From CAYLUN01 sp964386865 (lineage in GTDB: Bacteria > Verrucomicrobiota > Kiritimatiellia > RFP12 > UBA1067), in NCBI GenBank assembly GCA_964386865.1, contig CAYLUN010000046.1, positions 1-45,581 on the forward strand: DNA of 45,581 nucleotides, read 5' to 3'. Below, in pieces: positions 8,015 through 16,549 of the stretch. The notes under the pieces were generated by a model. The model saw only the letters and a program-made list of their open reading frames with translations, made no database searches and was not told the origin of the DNA. Both the position numbers and the translations under genes were made by a program. How positions within the stretch are numbered: position 1 is the stretch's first letter; every line of letters begins with the position of its first letter.

Positions 8015-9832
8015 ATGAAGACGGTTATGATCTCCTGGAACAGGCTGGCGGCGTGCGCGCTGGCCCTTCTGAGTGGCTCGCAGGCGGACGCGGGGACAGC
8101 GGGCATCCGAGGGCTGCGGCGCGGAGCCGACGGGCGCGTGACGCTGGAGATCGCCCCGTCCGGCGTCTCCGGCGCGTGCGTCGACGTCTTTTCGTCCGAC
8201 AGACTGAGCGCGCCCGACTGGCGGCTGCGCGGGGCGTACCTGCGCCCCTCCGACAAGTCGCCGCTGGCGTGGTCCGAGCCCGAGGATCCGCTGTCGCCAG
8301 GCGACGTGCCGGCCCGGTTTTTCAGGATCGGGCGGGCGGATGTCGACCTCAACGAGAACGGCATCCCAGACGCGCGCGAGTCCCTGACCCATGTGCACGA
8401 CCTGCCCGCGACGGCGCGCGCGCGGTGGGCGCGCGCCGGGCTGCCCGGCGCGCCGACCAACTACGCGGCCGTGCTGAACGTCCGGAACTACGGCGCAAAG
8501 GGCAACGGCACGGCGGACGACACGGCCGCCGTCAACGCCGCCATCGCGCAGGCGCCCGCCGGAAGCGTGGTCTACCTGCCGGCCGGCACATACCGCCTGA
8601 CGCAGCCACTCTACCTGAAGTCCGCCATGATCCTGCGCGGCGACGGCTCGGCGCTGACCAGCCTGATCTTCGAGGGCGCGGGCACCGCCGGGCGCTGCAT
8701 CGGCATCATCCGCTGGGACAGCAACCAGACCACGACCTACGTTACGGTGACGGCCGGGATGACCGTAGGCTCCACCGAACTGACCGTGTCGAGCGTGTCG
8801 GGCTTCGCGGTGGGGGACATCATTGAGATCGAAGAGGACAACGACTCGGCGTGGGGGTTGAGCGAGGCGTGGCAGCTGCGGCTGCCCGGCCAGCTCAACC
8901 GCATCGTGGCCGTGGACGCGGTCGGCCGCCGCCTAACGCTGGACCGCCACCTGCGCCACGCCTTCACATCCGCGCGCAACCCGCGCCTGCGCAAGTTGTC
9001 CATGCTCTCGAACGTCGGCATCGAGAAGCTGTTTGTCCGCCGCAAGGACGCCGTGAGCGGCTACACGATCGAGCTGAAGTACGCGGCCCGGTGCTGGATA
9101 CGGAACGTCGAGAGCTACATGACTTACAAGGCCCACGTCTGGATGGAGAGGGCGTACGAGTGCGACGTGCGGCAGAGCTACTTCCATGACGCGTTCGTGT
9201 TCGGCGGCGACGGGCAGGGGTACGGCGTCGGCTGCGGCAAGCGCACGACCGACTGCCTGATCGAGGACAACGTTTTCCGGCATCTGCGTCACTCGATGAT
9301 CGTCGGCATCGGCGCCAACGGCAACGTCTACGGCTACAACTTCTCCACCCAGCGGGCCAGCGATCCGGTTTCCGGGCTGCCGCAGGCCGACATCTCCGTG
9401 CACGGGAACTACGTGTTCATGAACCTCTTCGAGGGCAACGTGCTGGAGGACGCCGACGTGCCGGACTGGTACTGGCCGGCCGGCCCGGGGAACACGCTCT
9501 TCCGCAACCGCATCGTCAACAGCGGCACGGCGATCGACGTCGGCTCGAACAACCAGAACTTCCTCGGAAACGTGCTGACGAGCGGCACGATCAAGACGGC
9601 GAGCGCGCTGCAGGGCATCGTCGACTACGGCAACGTGAAGCAGGGCAACACGGCGAGCGTCAGCTGGCCCGGCTGCTCCTGCCACACCCTGCCGGACTCG
9701 CTCTACCGCTGCGTGCCGCCTGACTTCATCCGCAACGCCGGCGTCTCCTGGCCGCCGATCGGCCCGGACGAGCCTCTCGACGCGCCCACGCCCGCCAAGC
9801 TGCGCTACACGAGCGGCGCGTACGTGCCGTGA
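8015..9832 (+). CDS. Secreted right-handed beta-helix (pectate lyase 3-like) protein
   Basis: The 605-residue protein has a signal peptide (about 1-26) and a beta-sandwich-like N-terminal part. A short segment DLNENGIPDARESL resembles calcium-binding thrombospondin-type-3 loops. From about residue 150 it reads VLNVRNYGAKGNGTADDTAA, the hallmark opening of the pectate-lyase-3/GH55 beta-helix family, followed by repeated short strands with Asn/Gly turns (GYNFS, GNYVFMNLFEGNV) to about 540. Such proteins cleave or bind polysaccharides such as pectin or beta-1,3-glucan. Catalytic residues could not be assigned, so the activity is open. It has a strong GAGGAGG ribosome site and sits between two deacetylase-like genes, suggesting joint action on one acetylated polysaccharide. 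Confidence 0.82.
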   Translation: MKTVMISWNRLAACALALLSGSQADAGTAGIRGLRRGADGRVTLEIAPSGVSGACVDVFSSDRLSAPDWRLRGAYLRPSDKSPLAWSEPEDPLSPGDVPARFFRIGRADVDLNENGIPDARESLTHVHDLPATARARWARAGLPGAPTNYAAVLNVRNYGAKGNGTADDTAAVNAAIAQAPAGSVVYLPAGTYRLTQPLYLKSAMILRGDGSALTSLIFEGAGTAGRCIGIIRWDSNQTTTYVTVTAGMTVGSTELTVSSVSGFAVGDIIEIEEDNDSAWGLSEAWQLRLPGQLNRIVAVDAVGRRLTLDRHLRHAFTSARNPRLRKLSMLSNVGIEKLFVRRKDAVSGYTIELKYAARCWIRNVESYMTYKAHVWMERAYECDVRQSYFHDAFVFGGDGQGYGVGCGKRTTDCLIEDNVFRHLRHSMIVGIGANGNVYGYNFSTQRASDPVSGLPQADISVHGNYVFMNLFEGNVLEDADVPDWYWPAGPGNTLFRNRIVNSGTAIDVGSNNQNFLGNVLTSGTIKTASALQGIVDYGNVKQGNTASVSWPGCSCHTLPDSLYRCVPPDFIRNAGVSWPPIGPDEPLDAPTPAKLRYTSGAYVP

Positions 9833-9968
9833 ACGCCGAAGAAATAAGGAGCCTACAAAAAATGCGAAAGCCAACCAGTTCGTACACGCGCTATCAGTTG
9901 CGCTGATCGGCGTCGCTGGTGCAACCGCAGCCGTCGATGTTCCCGCCAGCACGTCGCCTCCGCTTCAC

Positions 9969-11510
9969 GTGCCTGCGAGCCTCGCACCGCAGATCGTGCT
10001 GCTGACGTTCGACGACTCGGTCACCACCGCGTCGCTGGCGCGCGTGATGCGCGTGCTGAACAGCCGGCTCAACCCCAACGGACAGCCGATCAAGGCCACC
10101 TTCTTCGTGTCGCTCGATTCGACTTATGACCCGGCCTCGATCCGCCAGCTCTACGACGCAGGCTGCGAGATCGCGGTGCACACCATGTCCCACTCGACCG
10201 GAGAGGCCGCCAGCCTCACGCGCTGGCGGCAGGAGATCGCGGGCTGCCGGCACACGCTCGCGCGGCTTTGCGACATTCCGGAGGGCGAGATCGTCGGCTT
10301 CCGCGCGCCATTTCTGCAGCCTAACGACGCCGCGTTCCGAGTGCTGGCGGAGCGCGGCTTCCTCTACGACTCCTCGTTTCCCGAGGGGCTGGCTGGCCAG
10401 AGCACGAGCCCGGCGAACATGATCTGGCCCTATACGCTCGACCACGGGCTCGCGCAGGCGGCGCCGCCCGCCCGCGCGCCAGCCGCGATTTATCCGGGGC
10501 TTTTCGAGATTCCGCTCTGGTGCCAGTTCTCCAACGCGACGGCCGTCGCGACGATGGACCCGCCTGAGGGGCTGTCGTCGAGCGAGGTCGTGTCGCTCTG
10601 GCAGACTAACTTCCTTGCTCGCTACCAGGGCAACCGCGCGCCCTACGGGATTTTCCTGCACAACACGACGGCGAGCCAGTGGCTCTCGAACCCAACGTAT
10701 TCTGAGGAGCGCATCGCCGTGCTCGGCGCGTTCATCGACTGGGCGCTCGCTCGGCCGAACACGTGGTTCATCACGTGCCGCGACCTTGTCGACTACATGC
10801 GAGCACCGGTGCCGGCGTCGGCCGTCGCGAGTCACGCGGCGTTCCAGACTCCGTCGCGTACGCCGTTTCCGACCGCGTCGCTGGTACGCTGCAGCTTTCC
10901 CAATTCACATGTGTTCTACACGTGCGGCGTGACACCGCTGGCCGCGCCGGCCTACACCAACGCCTTCCTAGGCGCGGCGGCATTCGGCGGCGGCACGGCG
11001 GCGGTGAACGTGATCTCGCAGAACGAGACCTACGTGTGGTGCGAGCTGACGGTCACCAACGGCACGACGCAGCGCATCTACGACTGGTCGGTACGCTTCG
11101 CGCTCTCAGGCGGAACGGTGCAGAGCCTGTATGACGCAACGTGGACGCAAGCGGGCGGTGAAGTGAGCGCCCAGGCGAAGCCTTACAATAAGCAGCTCGC
11201 GCCGGGGGCCACGCTCGCGGCGATCTTCCGCGTGCGGCGCGAAGGAGGCGTGGTCATCGGCGCCGCCACGCTGACGGCGACCGGGCTCGGCCCGCAGAAG
11301 CTGCAGGCCCGTCTCGCGCGCGCATCGAGCGCGAGCCCATGGCTGCTCGCGTGGGAGGATTGCGCGCTGACGTACCACGTCGAGACAACCACCAATCTTG
11401 CCGTGCCGCAGGTGTGGATCACGGTCACCAACGGGCTTGGCCTGACGGAATTTTCGCTGCCGCAAGCGGGCGCAACGCGCTTCTTCCGTGTCTCGGGGAC
11501 GCTGGAGTAG
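9969..11510 (+). CDS. NodB-like polysaccharide deacetylase with C-terminal beta-domain; start uncertain
   Basis: From GTG 9969 the product is 513 residues. The N-terminal 280 residues are a NodB domain with motif 1 LLTFDDS (Asp15-Asp16), motif 2 HTMSH (His71, His75) and motif 3 FRAPF (Arg112, Pro114). This metal-binding set is complete, so CE4 deacetylase activity is likely. Residues about 300-513 are two beta-rich regions, the last resembling a bacterial fibronectin/Ig-like tail. The frame stays open upstream of 9969 and encodes ALSVALIGVAGATAAVD, a convincing signal peptide, but without an in-frame ATG. An ATG at 9862 with AAGGAG before it is one base out of frame. The true start is therefore probably 9862, with a one-base deletion or sequence error between 9865 and 9880. 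Confidence 0.8.
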   Translation: MPASLAPQIVLLTFDDSVTTASLARVMRVLNSRLNPNGQPIKATFFVSLDSTYDPASIRQLYDAGCEIAVHTMSHSTGEAASLTRWRQEIAGCRHTLARLCDIPEGEIVGFRAPFLQPNDAAFRVLAERGFLYDSSFPEGLAGQSTSPANMIWPYTLDHGLAQAAPPARAPAAIYPGLFEIPLWCQFSNATAVATMDPPEGLSSSEVVSLWQTNFLARYQGNRAPYGIFLHNTTASQWLSNPTYSEERIAVLGAFIDWALARPNTWFITCRDLVDYMRAPVPASAVASHAAFQTPSRTPFPTASLVRCSFPNSHVFYTCGVTPLAAPAYTNAFLGAAAFGGGTAAVNVISQNETYVWCELTVTNGTTQRIYDWSVRFALSGGTVQSLYDATWTQAGGEVSAQAKPYNKQLAPGATLAAIFRVRREGGVVIGAATLTATGLGPQKLQARLARASSASPWLLAWEDCALTYHVETTTNLAVPQVWITVTNGLGLTEFSLPQAGATRFFRVSGTLE

Positions 11511-11735
11511 GCCATGTGGCGGTGGGCAGTTGCAGCGGGCCGTGAGCAGGAGAGTTTTTCGACGGGGTTGAGGTCGGGTCCGGCGGCTCACCGCAGGTTC
11601 GCCCTCCAGCGCGAAGTGGGAACGGGGCGGGCGGAATCACGGGGCGGCTCGCCAACTGGGAGGAAGCGGAAGAAGGTAATCGGTCGCTACCAGGCGCGGC
11701 AGAACCCGGGAATACCGGTCACGCCACCGCCACGT

Positions 11736-12032
11736 CTATCCGGCTATGACCCGGTCGAGGGCTGCAAGAAGCTTGGTGAGGTCGGCGGGCGTGACGCCGC
11801 TGAACCAGATCTTGTGCGGATAGATGAGCACGTTCGGGCCGGCTTCGCAGAGCCCGAGGCAGCCGGCGGAGGAGACGCGCACCTTGCCCTTCCAGCCCTT
11901 CGCGGCAACGGACGCTTTCAGCGCGTCTTTGAGCGACGCGCTGGCTCCGTCCGCGCACGATTTGCGCTCGCCCTTGCGGTCGTTGGTGCAGACAAACACG
12001 TGGGCGACGTAGGGCGCTTCTTTTCTCGTCAT
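11736..12032 (-). CDS. Thioredoxin-like [2Fe-2S] ferredoxin
   Basis: This 98-residue protein has four cysteines in the pattern C-x10-C (Cys15, Cys26) and C-x3-C (Cys58, Cys62, in AGCLGLCEAGP). This is the signature of the thioredoxin-fold [2Fe-2S] ferredoxins, also found as the NuoE C-terminal domain. The segment NVLIYPHKIWFSGVTPADL is also typical. It would be a soluble electron carrier in the cytoplasm. The start has AAGGAG eight bases upstream. It lies 32 bp after the TPR export gene on the same strand, so it may be the last gene of the exopolysaccharide operon, although a redox role there is not obvious. Confidence 0.85.
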   Translation of the reverse strand: MTRKEAPYVAHVFVCTNDRKGERKSCADGASASLKDALKASVAAKGWKGKVRVSSAGCLGLCEAGPNVLIYPHKIWFSGVTPADLTKLLAALDRVIAG

Positions 12033-12064
12033 GGATGGTCTCCTTCGTCTCTTACGTCGCTTCT

Positions 12065-15000
12065 CTAGAACCGTCCAGTCACCGCGAGGCGGCCGTAGGT
12101 GCGGTTGTAGTCGGGGCTCTCGAAGTAGCCGAGTTCGCCGCTCAGGTTGAAGCGACGGGTGAGCGCATAGTCTACGCTGCCTTTCGCTCCCCAGACGAAG
12201 CGCCAGCTGGTGTCACGCTCTTTCGCGTAGCCAGCTTCGGCGCTGGCGGCGTAGCTCCAGTTGCCCTTTGCGCCGCGAATGGTAATATGCGCCTGGTGCT
12301 GCTGGAGCTGCTCGGGAGCCCAGTACTCGGGCGGGTCGCGGTCGCTGTCGGCGACGCGGAAGCGCCAGCCGGCTCCGATGTACGGCCACTCCTGCACGCG
12401 GTACAGCAGCCGCCCGTCGAGCATGGAGGTGTCGTTGCCGTCGCTGCGCTGGACGTGCGAGAGGTCAGCGAACAGGTCCCACTCGTCGCGCAGGCGCGTG
12501 TAGGTGCGCAGGGCGTACGTGTTGGCGTCGATGTTCGCCCGCAGCGCTTCGACGGTTTCAATCTCCTCGCGCGAGGCGGAGAGCGTCAGGTAGCCGCTCA
12601 GCAGCGGGTTGGGCACGCGCAGCGCGATGTCGCCGCCCCAGTGGTCTTTGAGGTCGTCCATGTCCAGCTGCCACAGGCTGCCGGAGAGCCAGACCTGCGG
12701 CGCCAGGTAGGCCAGGCCGCGCAGGCCGTAGCGGGTGCCGTACTCGGTGCCGACACCGTCCGTCGACCAGTGGTCGCGGTCGGCCATCACGCCCACTCTC
12801 ACGCGCTCGCTGACGTACGCGTCGCCAAAAGCGCCGTAGCGGTAGTGATCACGGTTCTCGTTGTCCCGCCAGCCGGAAAGGAAGGCGGTGGCTTGCGGGC
12901 GGCGGCGCTCGTCCAGCCGCTCCAGCGCCTGCCGGATGCGCTCGGCCTCGGGGTCGAGCGCCTGCGCGGCGAGCAGCTTCTCGCGCGCGTCGGGGAAGTC
13001 GCCCTGGCGGTCGGCGTTCATGCCCCAGTTGAAGGTCAGTTCGCGGCTGTCGGCCCCGGCCTTCTCGGCATCGGCGAAGGCGGCGTAGGCGTCCTCATGC
13101 TGGCCGTTCCAGTAGAGCACGCGGGCCAGCTCGAGCCGGGCGCGGGCCAGCGGGTGGCCGGCGCCGAGGTAGGTCGCCAGCGCCGCCTCGTCCCACTCCG
13201 GCGGCACGGTGCGCGCGGGAATCCGCAGGCGGTCGGTCTTCGCGGCGAGCAGGTAGAAGCCGCTGTCGTCGAAGTAGAGCGCGTGCGTGAAGTGGCGCGC
13301 CACGGCGTCATGCAGGAGCGCCGCGTTGTTCGTGTCGGTGTCGAGGGACCGGTGCCCGAAGTCGCCGGTCGGGTAGACCAGGACGCGTTCGTCCTGCTGG
13401 CTCAGCGCGCGGGCCGACTGGGCCAGCGCCTGATCGATGCGGCGGGCGAAGGCGTCGGGCGTTTCGCGCGCGCCAGCGGCCACCACCGGATGGGTCAGGG
13501 GGTTGCCGAGCACGCCGGCCTCGTTCACCGGCAGGCGGCGGAAGTCCGCGGGGCCGCCGGAGGCCAGGCGCCAGCGGCCGCTCGCCAGCGCGGGGGCGAG
13601 GCGCTCGGCGATCGGCAGGCCGGAGAGGGTCTGCGCCGGGAAGGCCGCATTGCCGGCATAGACGACCCGCACGCCCTGCTGCTGCAGCACGGGGTCGAGC
13701 GCCTCGATCACCTCGGTTTCGGGATCCATCAGTACGAGCATGACGTGCTTGGCGTCGGTCTTCTCGGCGATCTGGCTGAAGGCGTTGACGAACGTGAAGC
13801 CGTCATCCTTCAGGCGCTTGATGTGGCGGCTGATCTGGGCGACCGAATTCCGCCCGGCGTAAGGCGGGAGCGAGAGCGACGGGTAGACCAGCACCGGCAC
13901 CGCCTGCTCGAGCGGGGTGCTTGCCAGCGGGCGCAGGAGCTTCAGCGACTGGCGGAAGTGGTCCTGCTGGGCCAGCGAATTGGCGTAGGCGCGCGAGGCC
14001 TCGGCGCTGTCGGGCTGCACGTCGGCGCGGAGCCTCGCATAGCCGACCGCCTCGTCGATGCGGCCGTCGCGCGTGGCTCTGTCGCGCAGGGCGGTCAGCG
14101 ACGGAACGAAAGCCGAGTTGCGACCGAGCTTCTCGCGGTGAAACGCGTACACCTCGTTGGTCGCGCCGACCGCCTCCAGCAGGCGGCCGGCGAGCAGGGT
14201 CAGCGGAACATAGCCGGGGTCCTCTTTCAGGTACGCGCCGGCGGCGGCCAGCGCGGCAGGCGCGTTCGTCCCGAGCTTCTCCAAGCCCTCGGCGTAGGCG
14301 CGCAGCAGCCCCTGCGAGGGGGAGGCGGACAGCCCGCGGGCCGACCACTCGACGGCTTCTGCGGTGCGCGCGCGCGCCGTTGCGATCTCGGCCATCAGCT
14401 CGTAGGCCTGATGGCTCGGCGCGGCCTCGACCATCGCCCGCAGCAGGTCCATGGCCTCGTCGGGGCGGTCGAGGCGGTAGAGCGCGTAGGCGGCCTCGAT
14501 GCCGTAGTAAGGCGCCTCCGGATTGGCCTGGTGCAGCAGCTCCCAATGCGAGAGCGCACCGCGCGTGTCGCCCAGGCGCGTCAGCATTTCGGCCAGGTAG
14601 GAGCGAAGCACGGCTTCGCCGGATTCGACCTGCCGCTCGAACCACTGGGCCTCGGCGCGCGCCTCGGTGACCTGCCCCTGGCTGAGCAGGCTGCTGAACA
14701 GGATCTGGCGCAGCAGCGGTTGCTGCGGGTCGAGGGCGACGCTCTGGCGCAGCGCCGGGATCGCCTCCTCCGCACGGCCTTGTCGGTCGGCCCGCAGGCC
14801 TTTGATGCCGGCCGCGCGGGCGGGGCTGGACGCCCGGCCCGCATAGGCGTCGAGCCAGGCGTAAGGCGTTTGGCCTTCGACGTGTTCGGCCAGCAGCACG
14901 GCCCAGATCCAACTCGCCCGGCTCGGGTCGCGCTCCAGCACGCGCCGGTACAGGTTCAGCGCCTGCGCGGAGTCCAGCCGCACGCGGCTCGCGTCGGCCG

Positions 15001-16549
15001 CAGTCTCCAGAATGTCGGTCACGCGTCCGCTGGTGCGGTTCGTCTTGTCCAGCACCGCCTCCAGCCGGCTCACCAGTGCGGGAGCCTCCGGACGGGTGCT
15101 GCCGAGACGCAGCGCCTCCAGCGCCAGATCGGCTCGCTCGGGCGAGAGTGCCGGGCCGGAGCTGAGCAAGGGCTCGAGGTGCTTGGCGATGTCCGTGAAC
15201 TGTCCGTTGACCGCCCGCGAATAGGCCAGGTATAGGCCGACGTCGGGCGTCTGCTCGCCGCTCTGCCACGCGCCCAGCAAGATCGGTTCGGCCGCGCGCA
15301 GCCGCCCTGCACGGGCCAGCGCCAGGCCTAGCGCGGAAGGCGGATCGTTGGGGTTGGCCTTGCGCAGGAAGGCCAGCGCCTTGTCGCCCGCGCCCTCTTC
15401 AGACAGGCGGGCGACCACCTGGTAGATCACGCGGTCGCGGGCTTCGACTCCGGACTCGATCGCCTCGGTGAGCCGCGCCAGAGCGTCGTCGCGCCGGCCC
15501 TGCGCCCACAGGAGCCAGCCCAAGTCGCGCTTGGTGGCCGGGTCGTCGGGGCGTGCGGCCAGCGCCTGCTCAAAGGCCTTCGCGGCCTCGGCGGCGCGCC
15601 CGCCGCGCTGATGAAGCACGGCCAGCGCGCGCCAGGCTGCGGCGTCCTTCGGGCTCAGCTTGACCGCCTGCTCGAGCGCGGCCACGGCCTGCTCAGGCTG
15701 GTCCAGGCGGGCCAGCGCAGACGCGAGTTCTCGCCAGGCGGACGTATCGTTCGGGGTAAGCTTGACCACGCGTTCGAGCGCGGCGGCTGCCGGCTCGTGT
15801 CGGCCGAGCGTGCTGAGCGCGGCGGCTAGCTCGCGCCACGCGCCTGCGTGTTCCGGCGACCGCCGGGTGGCCTGCTCCAGAGCGGCCAGCGCGTTCTCTC
15901 TCCTTCCCAGCTTGGCCTGGGCGGCGGCCAGCTCGCGCCACGCGCCTGCGTCGTCGGGCTTTAGGCTGAGCGCTTTCTCAAGGGCGGCGATCGCCTGTTC
16001 GGGGCGCTGCAGGCGGGTCTGCCACGAGCCCAGCTCTCGCCAGGCCGAGGCGTCGTCGGGTTTGAGGGCCACCGCGCGCTCGAGCGCCGCGACGGCTTGG
16101 TCGCCCCGCTCCAGGCGGGTGAGCCACGCGGCGAGGTCGCGCCAGACCGGGGCGTCCTCCGGCTTCAGGCGCAGGTAGGCGCTGAGCGCGCGCACCGCCT
16201 CGTTCTGCTGCTGCGACTGCCAGCAGGCCTGGCCGAGGCCGCGCCAGGAGGTGGCGTCCTTCTCATCCATGGACACGGCGCGCTGCAGGGCGGCGGCGGC
16301 CTCTTTCGGCTTTGCGCCGCGCAGCAGCGAGAGCCCGTATTGCCTCCACGCCGGCGGGTGGGCGGGATCCAGATCCACGGCGCCGCGGGCCAGCCGTTCG
16401 GCCTCGCCGACCTTGTTTTCAGCCAAGGCGGCTTGCGAGTCGCGGACGAGCTGGGTCACGCTGGCGGGATTCTGCGCAAACAGCTGGAGGGGCGGCGCTC
16501 CGAGCCAGCCGACCAGTAACAGGACGAAGCCGAGTTTCATCGTTTTCAT
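12065..16549 (-). CDS. TPR / degenerate deacetylase / outer-membrane beta-barrel exopolysaccharide export protein (PgaA-like architecture)
   Basis: The start at 16549 is chosen because it overlaps the upstream stop as ATGA, has AAAGGAA before it and gives a signal peptide (MKTMKLGFVLLLVGWLGAPP). The 1494-residue product has long TPR arrays from about 30 to 870 (recurrent AWRELA...LEQAV...P.D units). A segment near 883-1000 (VPVLVYPSLSLPPY, then VMLVLMDPETEV) resembles a NodB fold whose FDDG motif has become LMDP. From about 1220 amphipathic beta-strands run to a terminal Phe (RLAVTGRF), typical of an outer-membrane barrel. PgaA, AlgK/AlgE and BcsC use TPR plus barrel to pass polysaccharide across the outer membrane, and this is the expected role. 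The internal deacetylase-like domain is unusual. It is the third gene of the operon with the GT2 synthase. Confidence 0.82.
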   Translation of the reverse strand: MKTMKLGFVLLLVGWLGAPPLQLFAQNPASVTQLVRDSQAALAENKVGEAERLARGAVDLDPAHPPAWRQYGLSLLRGAKPKEAAAALQRAVSMDEKDATSWRGLGQACWQSQQQNEAVRALSAYLRLKPEDAPVWRDLAAWLTRLERGDQAVAALERAVALKPDDASAWRELGSWQTRLQRPEQAIAALEKALSLKPDDAGAWRELAAAQAKLGRRENALAALEQATRRSPEHAGAWRELAAALSTLGRHEPAAAALERVVKLTPNDTSAWRELASALARLDQPEQAVAALEQAVKLSPKDAAAWRALAVLHQRGGRAAEAAKAFEQALAARPDDPATKRDLGWLLWAQGRRDDALARLTEAIESGVEARDRVIYQVVARLSEEGAGDKALAFLRKANPNDPPSALGLALARAGRLRAAEPILLGAWQSGEQTPDVGLYLAYSRAVNGQFTDIAKHLEPLLSSGPALSPERADLALEALRLGSTRPEAPALVSRLEAVLDKTNRTSGRVTDILETAADASRVRLDSAQALNLYRRVLERDPSRASWIWAVLLAEHVEGQTPYAWLDAYAGRASSPARAAGIKGLRADRQGRAEEAIPALRQSVALDPQQPLLRQILFSSLLSQGQVTEARAEAQWFERQVESGEAVLRSYLAEMLTRLGDTRGALSHWELLHQANPEAPYYGIEAAYALYRLDRPDEAMDLLRAMVEAAPSHQAYELMAEIATARARTAEAVEWSARGLSASPSQGLLRAYAEGLEKLGTNAPAALAAAGAYLKEDPGYVPLTLLAGRLLEAVGATNEVYAFHREKLGRNSAFVPSLTALRDRATRDGRIDEAVGYARLRADVQPDSAEASRAYANSLAQQDHFRQSLKLLRPLASTPLEQAVPVLVYPSLSLPPYAGRNSVAQISRHIKRLKDDGFTFVNAFSQIAEKTDAKHVMLVLMDPETEVIEALDPVLQQQGVRVVYAGNAAFPAQTLSGLPIAERLAPALASGRWRLASGGPADFRRLPVNEAGVLGNPLTHPVVAAGARETPDAFARRIDQALAQSARALSQQDERVLVYPTGDFGHRSLDTDTNNAALLHDAVARHFTHALYFDDSGFYLLAAKTDRLRIPARTVPPEWDEAALATYLGAGHPLARARLELARVLYWNGQHEDAYAAFADAEKAGADSRELTFNWGMNADRQGDFPDAREKLLAAQALDPEAERIRQALERLDERRRPQATAFLSGWRDNENRDHYRYGAFGDAYVSERVRVGVMADRDHWSTDGVGTEYGTRYGLRGLAYLAPQVWLSGSLWQLDMDDLKDHWGGDIALRVPNPLLSGYLTLSASREEIETVEALRANIDANTYALRTYTRLRDEWDLFADLSHVQRSDGNDTSMLDGRLLYRVQEWPYIGAGWRFRVADSDRDPPEYWAPEQLQQHQAHITIRGAKGNWSYAASAEAGYAKERDTSWRFVWGAKGSVDYALTRRFNLSGELGYFESPDYNRTYGRLAVTGRF

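Noticed and set aside
12035..15235. A 1066-codon plus-strand open frame
   Set aside because: It is antisense to the TPR-barrel gene, is composed of low-complexity V/G/A/R/Q sequence, and shows no recognisable domain.
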